A stretch of DNA of 64,000 bases from DASQFQ01 sp038327685 (GTDB lineage Bacteria > Actinomycetota > Thermoleophilia > Solirubrobacterales > Solirubrobacteraceae), in NCBI GenBank assembly GCA_038327685.1, contig JBBQLH010000002.1:1-64000 (forward strand), written 5' to 3'. A model generated the notes under the pieces. It worked only from the letters and a program-made list of their open reading frames with translations. It was not told the DNA's origin and did not search any database. Shown in pieces: positions 58,302-64,000 of this stretch (positions are counted from its first letter, which is position 1; each line of letters begins with the position of its first letter). The translations under genes were made by a program, and so were the position numbers.

Positions 58302-59828
58302 ATGGATCGAACCGAGCACGAAGCTGCCCCGCGCATGGAGCGCCTCGTCGGTATAGGAATCACGTGGAAGCTGGCGGGCCAGGTCGCGGTGCAGCTCAGT
58401 CGCCTGCTCACGGTCGCGGTCTTGGCACGCCTCTTGACCCCGCACGACTACGGCGCAGCGGCGATCGCGATCGTGCTCGCGTCGTTCGCGCCGCAGGTGG
58501 CCGACATGGGCATCGGGTCCGCTCTCGTACAGGCCGAGACGGCGCCGCGAGCGGTCCGCTCGACGACGTTCTGGGCATCGGTCGCCTCCGGCGTCGGCCT
58601 CTTTCTGATCACGGCGGCCGCGGCTGAGCCGGTGGCGCGGTTCGTGGGCGAACCGGAGGTCGCCGGGATGGTCGTCGCCGGCGGGCTCACCTTCGCGATC
58701 TATTCCCTGGGGTCGGCGAGCCAGGCCGTGTACCTGCGCGAGATGAGGTTCCGCAGCAGCGAGCTGCGCAACTGGCTCGCACTCCTCGCCGGAGCCGTGG
58801 TCGCGATCATCGCAGCGGCCGGCGGAGCGGGGCCCTGGGCTCTGGCCCTGCAGCAGATCGCATACATGGGCACCCTGGTCGCCGCACTTTGGTTCCGTGC
58901 GGGATGGCGCCCGACGCTGGAGTTCTCGCGCCCGGCGTTTCGCGAGCTGCGCTCGTTCGCGATCCGGATCGCGGGCGGTCGCTGGGCCCGGCTGATCGAG
59001 CTGCTCGTCCTCACGCTGCTGATCGGAAAGCTCGCGAGCGTCGCCGAGCTCGGCGCATGGGCCTTCGGGATGAGCATGGTCGTCCTCCCGCTGAGCCTGA
59101 TCGCGATCCCGATCGCGGAGGTGCTCTTCTCGGCCTTCTCCCGTCTCCGCAACGAGCCGGAGCGCATGGCCGCCCTCTGGCTCGACAGCATCGGCTACCT
59201 GGCGGCGGTCCTGCTGCCGCTCCTGCTCGGCCTGATGGTCGTCGCCCCCGATCTGATCCCGACCGTGTTCGGATCGCGCTGGGAGGTCTCGGTCGGCGTC
59301 GTGCAGATCCTCAGCGTCTACGTCCTCATCCGCGGCCTTCAGTCGTGGGGCTCCGTGTACATGGACGCCGTCGGCCGGCCCGAGGTGACGTTCTGGACCC
59401 AGCTCGCGTCCCTCTGCCTGACGCCGCTGGCGGTCGTGGTCGGCGTCCACTGGGGGATCGAGGGGGTCGCGGCATGCTTCGTCGTCTGCCAGATGATCGC
59501 GGTCGAGATCCCGATGTTCGTCATCGTCCTCTCCCAGATGCGCGTCTCACCGCGGACCTTGGCCGGGCGCGTGTCCGGCATCGCCGTCGCCTCGCTCTTG
59601 ATGACGCTCGCCTGCGTGCTCGGACGCTCGGCGCTCGAGTCGGCCGGCGTCGGCATGGCCGGGCGCGCCGCCCTGACGATCGCCCTCGGACTCGCCGTCT
59701 ACGCGCCCGCGCTGTGGTGGCTTGCCCCTCACGTCAGCCGGCGGGTGTTCGGGATCGGCAGGAGTCGCCTGACGAAGCTGATCGACGCCCGCCGGCGGCG
59801 GGCCGTCCTGCAGCCGGAGCACGGATGA
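58302..59828 (+). CDS. Polysaccharide flippase (Wzx-like, MATE/MVF-type fold)
   Basis: The 508-residue protein has 12-14 helices and the start typical of polysaccharide transporters: ITWKLAGQVAVQLSRLLTVA then RLLTPHDYGAAAIA. It probably moves lipid-linked repeat units across the membrane. The ATG at 58302 is about 18 residues before the first helix. A charged C-terminus (RRVFGIGRSRLTKLIDARRRR) lies in the cytoplasm. The next glycosyltransferase gene overlaps by ATGA. Confidence 0.9.
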   Translation: MDRTEHEAAPRMERLVGIGITWKLAGQVAVQLSRLLTVAVLARLLTPHDYGAAAIAIVLASFAPQVADMGIGSALVQAETAPRAVRSTTFWASVASGVGLFLITAAAAEPVARFVGEPEVAGMVVAGGLTFAIYSLGSASQAVYLREMRFRSSELRNWLALLAGAVVAIIAAAGGAGPWALALQQIAYMGTLVAALWFRAGWRPTLEFSRPAFRELRSFAIRIAGGRWARLIELLVLTLLIGKLASVAELGAWAFGMSMVVLPLSLIAIPIAEVLFSAFSRLRNEPERMAALWLDSIGYLAAVLLPLLLGLMVVAPDLIPTVFGSRWEVSVGVVQILSVYVLIRGLQSWGSVYMDAVGRPEVTFWTQLASLCLTPLAVVVGVHWGIEGVAACFVVCQMIAVEIPMFVIVLSQMRVSPRTLAGRVSGIAVASLLMTLACVLGRSALESAGVGMAGRAALTIALGLAVYAPALWWLAPHVSRRVFGIGRSRLTKLIDARRRRAVLQPEHG

Positions 59829-60724
59829 GCGCCGGGAACACTCCGCCCGCGCTCTCGGTCGGCCTGGCCGTGCGCAACGACCCGCAGGGCGTCAGGCGCT
59901 GCATCGAGTCGGTGCTGTCCCAGGACTTCACGGACATCGAACTCGTGATCTGCGACAACGCCTCCGACGACGACACCGTCGCAACGCTGGAGGAGTACGC
60001 GCGCGCAGACCGGCGGGTCACCGTCGCGGTCAATCCCGTCAATATCGGCTTGCACGAGAACATGAACCGCGTCCTCGAGCTGTCGGGCGGCACCCTGTTT
60101 CGCTGGATCAGCGCCGACGACTGGCTCGAGCCGGCCGCTCTGTCGGAATGCGTGCGAGCGCTCGAGCGTCGCCCCGACGCCGTCGGCGTCACCTCGGGTT
60201 TCACGATCCACACACCGGGCGCGGCGCCCCGCTACGAGCAGTACGCCGGCGAGTTCCCGAGCTCCCCGGAGGCGAGTCGCCGCTTCGAGCGCATGCTGTG
60301 GTTCTTCCACGCCGGCGACGCCAAGTACGATCCCGTCTACGGCGTCTACCGCCGCGAGCAGCTGGTTCGATCGGGCCGGATCCGTCAGAACGAGCGCACC
60401 GACTGGCTGCTGAGCGCCGAGCTGGCGCTCGCCGGGCCGATCCCCCACGTCCACGACCTGCTCGCACATCGCACGCGCACCTACCCGACCACGGTCGACC
60501 GTGCCGCGTTCAGGCGCCGTCTGGACCCGTCGGCGGGTGAGCGGTTGAAGACCTCTCCCACCAGCCTGTCCCGCGACCTCTACGCACTCGCGCGGTCGGC
60601 GAACCTGACCGAGACGCAGCTGCGTCGGTGCCGGAGCGCCCTGTGGCGCTTCTGGGTACGCGAGGCCGGGCGCACCGCCCGGACGCACCTGGCGGACGCC
60701 TTCCATCGCGCGCTCCGGCGCTGA
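59825..60724 (+). CDS. Glycosyltransferase family 2
   Basis: The 299-residue GT-A protein shows SVGLAVRNDPQGVRRCIESV, VICDNASDDDTV, NIGLHENMNRVLELSGG and WISADDWLEPAAL in the metal-site position. The later NERTDWLLSAELALAGPI matches acceptor-side motifs. It probably adds a sugar to the lipid-linked unit before flipping. It is coupled to the flippase gene by an ATGA overlap and convergent with the Cys-rich gene. Confidence 0.87.
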   Translation: MSAGNTPPALSVGLAVRNDPQGVRRCIESVLSQDFTDIELVICDNASDDDTVATLEEYARADRRVTVAVNPVNIGLHENMNRVLELSGGTLFRWISADDWLEPAALSECVRALERRPDAVGVTSGFTIHTPGAAPRYEQYAGEFPSSPEASRRFERMLWFFHAGDAKYDPVYGVYRREQLVRSGRIRQNERTDWLLSAELALAGPIPHVHDLLAHRTRTYPTTVDRAAFRRRLDPSAGERLKTSPTSLSRDLYALARSANLTETQLRRCRSALWRFWVREAGRTARTHLADAFHRALRR

Positions 60725-60778
60725 CCTGCGAGCGGCGGGAGCGGCGGGCACCCAGCGCTCGCGCGATCCCGGGGCGCG

Positions 60779-61831
60779 TCAGTGCGGCCCACGGGGCTGC
60801 GACGCGCTCATGGCCACCATCGGCAGCGACGCCCCGGTCGTCCCCGCTGCGGCCTGCGCCGGGTCCTCGACGCGCACCAGCCATGCCTCGCGCCAATACG
60901 CGTAGATCTCGCGCGGGCAGAACCAGCGGCCCGTGCTGCACTCGCCCGAGCACACGGAACCCTCGAGGATGATGGCGTCCTTGCGGATCCGGATCATCCG
61001 GCCGGTCGACTCCTCGATGATCTGGTTGACCGGGGCCTTGACCCGGAGTGTCTGCCCGCAGTAGCGCAGCATCTCGCGGTCGAACGAAAGCCCGCGATTC
61101 ATCCCCTTGTCGTCAAGCGTGGCCTTGATCTCCTCCGGCGAGCGCACCTGAACGAACTCGCCGGCCTGCAGGTGGAGCCGCTCAGTCTCCGGGGCCTCCG
61201 GCTGGGGGCCGCGCAGCGGCAGCTGGCTCGTCAGGCCCAGCCGGTGCGCCACCTCCATCACGAGCGCGCGCACCATCAGCCTGACGAACTGGAGGCGGCC
61301 GTAGTTGCCGTTGCGAAACTCGCGCCAATACTGGTCGGGGTCCTTGAAGACCCGCAGCTGCGAGGTGGCCTTGAGCGCCTCGGTGTTCTGGCAGCGCCAG
61401 GTCTCCTCGGTCTCCCCGTCGCGCACGGTGCGCGTCCCCGCCTCGAGGACCGCCTCGAGCTCTGGGGACGGCTCCTGGCGCACAGCTGGGGTATCGGCGT
61501 CGGCGTCGACGCGGCGAAGCCAGTCTTCCTTCCAGTACAGCCTGCAGCCGGCCTGACAACCGCCGTGGCCGGATCCGTCACAGCGCAGATCTTCGAGGTA
61601 GACGGTCGAGCGCAGCCGGCGGCTCCCCGTGGCGGTGACGGTGTCGCAGACCTTGTCGACCCGCCGCGACACGGTGTAGCGCCGACCCACGTGGCGCAGC
61701 ATCTCCGGCATGAACGGCATCTTGTCCACGGCGTCGCCGTCGAGCGTCGACAGGATCTCGGCGGCGGACCTGACCTCGACGATGTCCCCAGGCCGCAAGG
61801 GCCGTTCACCTGCGGAATTCACGGTGTCCAC
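60779..61831 (-). CDS. Tandem Cys-rich domain protein of unknown function
   Basis: The 350-residue protein holds two copies of one domain. The first (about residues 10-110) starts RPGDIVEVRSAAEILSTLD, has MLRHVGRRYTV and ends CDGSGHGGCQAGCRLYWK. The second (about 230-330) starts QAGEFVQVRSPEEIKATLD, has MLRYCGQTLRV and ends VCSGECSTGRWFC and AYWREAWLVRV. Each has three Cys, suitable for metal or an Fe-S cluster. Between them is a helical part with WRCQNTEALKATSQL. No signal peptide. GTG at 61831 is chosen for the CAGGAG site 6 nt upstream. I do not recognise the family. Confidence 0.75.
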   Translation of the reverse strand: MDTVNSAGERPLRPGDIVEVRSAAEILSTLDGDAVDKMPFMPEMLRHVGRRYTVSRRVDKVCDTVTATGSRRLRSTVYLEDLRCDGSGHGGCQAGCRLYWKEDWLRRVDADADTPAVRQEPSPELEAVLEAGTRTVRDGETEETWRCQNTEALKATSQLRVFKDPDQYWREFRNGNYGRLQFVRLMVRALVMEVAHRLGLTSQLPLRGPQPEAPETERLHLQAGEFVQVRSPEEIKATLDDKGMNRGLSFDREMLRYCGQTLRVKAPVNQIIEESTGRMIRIRKDAIILEGSVCSGECSTGRWFCPREIYAYWREAWLVRVEDPAQAAAGTTGASLPMVAMSASQPRGPH

Positions 61832-61918
61832 TGAAGTCTCCTGTTCAAAGCGATCGCAAAGCGGTTCAAGCCTCGCAACCAACGAAGCGGCGGACCGATT
61901 ACTTGCTCGATCGAAGGC

Positions 61919-62128
61919 TCAGAGCGGCGGCGGCTGAGCAAGGCTGGAGCGGTAGAGGTCAACGGTGCGAGCAAGCCCCTCGGCCAAGGGCGTCCGCGCA
62001 TGCCAGCGTAACGCCTCCGAGGCCAGCGAGTTGATCGGGTCGGCGAGCAGTTTCCGGGCGTCGCGTACGAAATGGCCGCCGGCAGCCGTTTGTGTGTCTA
62101 GAGGCCCTCTCCCGGGGACCCCTACCAC
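61919..62128 (-). pseudogene. Remnant of a nucleotide-sugar epimerase/dehydratase C-terminus
   Basis: The minus-strand frame ends RWHARTPLAEGLARTVDLYR, which is close to the usual C-terminus of SDR-type nucleotide-sugar epimerases and dehydratases (a GWxPRTPLEEGLxxTVxWYR-like end). No N-terminal part, start or NAD-binding motif is present, so the gene is cut. The 323-bp gap 61832-62154 between the Cys-rich and epimerase genes otherwise shows nothing recognisable. Confidence 0.5.
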
Positions 62129-62154
62129 GTATTCGGCAGGCCCTAGGAGGTCTC

Positions 62155-63195
62155 TTGCGCGTTCTCGTCACCGGCCACCACGGCTACATCGGCACGGTTC
62201 TGGTCCCGCTCGCCCAGCGGGCCGGCCACGAGGTGGTCGGGCTCGACTCGGATCTGTTCGCCCCATGCGTCTTCGGGACGGCCCCGGCCGAGATCGAGTC
62301 TCTGTGCAAGGACGTCCGCGACGTCGAGGTCTCCGACCTCGAGCCGTTCGACGCCGTCCTGCACCTCGCTGCCGTCTGCAACGACCCGGTCGGCGACCTC
62401 AACCCGCAGACGACCTACGACATCAACCAGATCGCCTCCGCGCGGCTCGCCGAGAAGGCCAAGCAGGCCGGCGTCTCGCGCTTCGTCTTCTTCTCCTCCT
62501 GTAGCCTCTACGGCAAGGGCCCGGGCGTGGACGCGCTTGACGAGACCGCCGGGTTCGCGCCCCAGACGGCCTACGGCCATTCCAAGGTCCTCGCCGAGCA
62601 GGACATCTCCCCGCTCGCGGACGGCGACTTCACCCCGACCTACCTGCGCAACGCGACGGCCTACGGCGTGTCACCGCGACTGCGTCTCGACGTCGTGGTC
62701 AACAACCTCGTCGGCTGGGCGCACACGACCGGTGAGATCGTGCTCCAGAGCGACGGCACCCCGTGGCGCCCGCTCGTGCACATCGAGGACATCTCGCGCG
62801 CCGCGCTGGCGGTGCTCGAGGCCCCGCGCGAGCTGGTCCATGACCAGGCGTTCAACGTCGGCTCGACGGACGAGAACTACACGATCCGCGAGGTCGCCGA
62901 GATCGTCGCCGGGGTCACCGGCGCCACGGCAAGGTTCGCCGCGGGCGGCGGCGAGCCGGACACCCGCTCCTATCGCGTGGACTGCTCGAAGCTCGCACGC
63001 GTCCTGCCGGCCGCCGCGCCGCGATGGACGGTCAGGCGCGGCGCCGAGGAGCTCGCGCGCGCCTACGCCGAGTGGGGCATGACGGTCGACGACTTCACTG
63101 GTCCGCGCGGCCTGCGCATCAAGCGCGTCCGCGAGCTGCAGGACGCGGGCCGGCTCGACGAGGAACTGCGCTGGACGTCGGTCGCGGTCGGCTGA
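62155..63195 (+). CDS. NAD-dependent epimerase/dehydratase (extended SDR)
   Basis: The 346-residue SDR protein has the NAD motif VLVTGHHGYIGTVLV, LHLAAVCNDPVGD and the catalytic triad with Ser in FFSSCSLYGKG and Tyr-x3-Lys in AYGHSKVLAE. It acts on a nucleotide sugar; the exact conversion is unknown. TTG at 62155 is chosen for the strong AGGAGG site 5-6 nt upstream. The gene is followed after 4 bp by the RmlC-like gene, which favours a deoxysugar pathway. Confidence 0.88.
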   Translation: MRVLVTGHHGYIGTVLVPLAQRAGHEVVGLDSDLFAPCVFGTAPAEIESLCKDVRDVEVSDLEPFDAVLHLAAVCNDPVGDLNPQTTYDINQIASARLAEKAKQAGVSRFVFFSSCSLYGKGPGVDALDETAGFAPQTAYGHSKVLAEQDISPLADGDFTPTYLRNATAYGVSPRLRLDVVVNNLVGWAHTTGEIVLQSDGTPWRPLVHIEDISRAALAVLEAPRELVHDQAFNVGSTDENYTIREVAEIVAGVTGATARFAAGGGEPDTRSYRVDCSKLARVLPAAAPRWTVRRGAEELARAYAEWGMTVDDFTGPRGLRIKRVRELQDAGRLDEELRWTSVAVG

Positions 63196-63199
63196 CCCG

Positions 63200-63775
63200 A
63201 TGATCTTCACGCGCACGAAGCTGCGGGACGCGGCGATCATCGACGTCGAGCCCCGCGGCGACGAGCGCGGCGCTCTGTCGCGCGTGTTCTGCGAGCGGGA
63301 GTTCGCGGACCACGGGCTCCCGACGCGGTTCGTGCAGGCCAGCACGATTCACAGCCCGCAGCGCCATACGCTCCGGGGCCTCCACTTCCAGGAGGCCCCG
63401 CACGCAGAGAACAAGCTCGTGCGCTGCACGCGCGGCGCCGTCTGGGTCGTGATGGTCGATCTCCGCCCGGACTCGCCGAGTCACCTCGACTGGCTCGGTG
63501 TCGACCTGACCCCCGAGAACCGGCGCCAGCTGCTCGTCCCGGAGGGCTTCGCGCAGGGGTACCAGACGCTGGTCGACGACTGCGAGGTCGTCTACCAGAT
63601 GACCCACGAGTACGTGCCCGAGGCCGCGAGCGGCGTGCGCTGGGATGACCCGGCCGTCGGCATCGAGTGGCCGCCGGCCGAGGAGCGGCTCATCTCCGAG
63701 CGAGACCAGGCGTGGCCGGACTACCGGTCGGTCCCAGCAACTCCGCCTGCTCGAGCCGCTCAGCCGCACGTCTGA
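63200..63775 (+). CDS. rmlC: dTDP-4-dehydrorhamnose 3,5-epimerase-like protein
   Basis: The 191-residue cupin-like protein has the RmlC motifs TLRGLHFQ with the catalytic His, KLVRCTRGAVWVVMVDLR, the loop LLVPEGFAQGYQTL and VVYQMTHEYVP with the two active-site Tyr, then GVRWDDPAVGIEWP. It epimerises a 4-keto-6-deoxy nucleotide sugar. No rmlA, rmlB or rmlD is next to it, so the substrate may not be dTDP-rhamnose precursor. Its last 86 bp overlap the convergent gene at the window end. Confidence 0.82.
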   Translation: MIFTRTKLRDAAIIDVEPRGDERGALSRVFCEREFADHGLPTRFVQASTIHSPQRHTLRGLHFQEAPHAENKLVRCTRGAVWVVMVDLRPDSPSHLDWLGVDLTPENRRQLLVPEGFAQGYQTLVDDCEVVYQMTHEYVPEAASGVRWDDPAVGIEWPPAEERLISERDQAWPDYRSVPATPPARAAQPHV

Positions 63776-64000
63776 TGACCCGGTACGCGATGCCGGAGCG
63801 GTCGGCGATGTCGACCAGCGACGCGTCCCCGTCGCTCAGGTTGAGCACCCACAGAAGCGCCCGCTCGTCGTCCGGCGACGACACGGCCCCGCCGGCCGAC
63901 CGGTAGAGGCCGCGGCGCCCGAGCTGCGGCTCACCGTAGGGGCTGAGGTTGGTGAAGCGGCGATTGGTCTCGAGCACGTCCACGATCGCGAGGCACGTGT
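63690..64000 (-). CDS. C-terminal part of a DUF4910-like (aminopeptidase-type) protein, cut by the window edge
   Basis: The frame continues past the window end, so only about 103 C-terminal residues are seen. NLSPYGEPQLGRRGLYRSAGG is followed by ALLWVLNLSDGDASLVDIAD and an HTH-like RSGIAYRVIRRAAERLEQAELL. This matches, from memory, the C-terminal winged-helix end of DUF4910/M28-related proteins found in polysaccharide loci. The catalytic part lies outside the window. The stop lies 86 bp inside the convergent rmlC gene. Confidence 0.65.
   Translation of the reverse strand, partial: TCLAIVDVLETNRRFTNLSPYGEPQLGRRGLYRSAGGAVSSPDDERALLWVLNLSDGDASLVDIADRSGIAYRVIRRAAERLEQAELLGPTGSPATPGLARR

Overview
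The window is GC-rich, densely packed bacterial chromosome, most likely from a member of the Actinobacteria of the Thermoleophilia/Solirubrobacterales type. This placement is an inference. It rests on GTG and TTG starts, ATGA/GTGA stop-start overlaps, aa3/caa3-type oxidases, an actinobacterial-looking stressosome, and many genes with a TANNNT box only 6-10 nt before the start codon, which suggests leaderless transcripts. I see no rRNA, tRNA, CRISPR array, phage or origin.

Layout. 0-5 kb: the end of an IS transposase, thioredoxin reductase, a flippase-like membrane protein with a PAP2 enzyme, a class I glutamine amidotransferase and an enoyl-CoA hydratase. 4.9-8.8 kb: a first cytochrome oxidase locus (CuA subunit, CtaD, heme O synthase CtaB, two small membrane proteins). 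8.8-13.1 kb: a stressosome operon in the order rsbU-rsbR-rsbS-rsbT-rsbX plus an acetyltransferase, ending at a 139-bp palindrome. 13.3-20.5 kb: CBS and AraC-type genes, then a second, caa3-type oxidase locus (CuA-cytochrome c fusion, CtaD, a tandem USP-like protein, CtaE, a 36-aa membrane peptide, CtaG) and a convergent lipoprotein joining cytochrome c to a cupredoxin. Both CtaD proteins carry the YSHP motif of A2-type oxidases.

20.5-33.5 kb: housekeeping and envelope genes: a GT4 glycosyltransferase, a GAF-GGDEF-HD-GYP protein, cold shock protein, HIT protein, M28 peptidase, and a tight acpS-nnr-CBS-alr-tRNA nucleotidyltransferase run. 33.6-40.1 kb: a regulatory island with a PAS histidine kinase, NarL-type regulators, receiver-like proteins lacking key residues, an ECF-like sigma factor and a nucleotidyltransferase that lacks the GxGTR signature.

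40.1-64 kb: an extracellular polysaccharide locus. It holds an acyl-AMP ligase, a PLP decarboxylase and an acyl carrier protein (a set resembling exosortase-A-associated genes, but no exosortase is visible), GT2 and GT4 glycosyltransferases, GDP-mannose/UDP-glucose dehydrogenase, polysaccharide deacetylase, acyltransferase-3, Wzz-like, O-antigen-ligase-like and flippase proteins, sugar epimerases, two paralogous secreted proteins of beta-helix type (one with calcium-binding repeats), a frameshifted LamG membrane protein and an unfamiliar duplicated Cys-rich protein. A degenerate IS481-type transposase and an epimerase remnant show past rearrangement. Together these genes could make, modify, flip, polymerise and export a uronic-acid-containing polymer.
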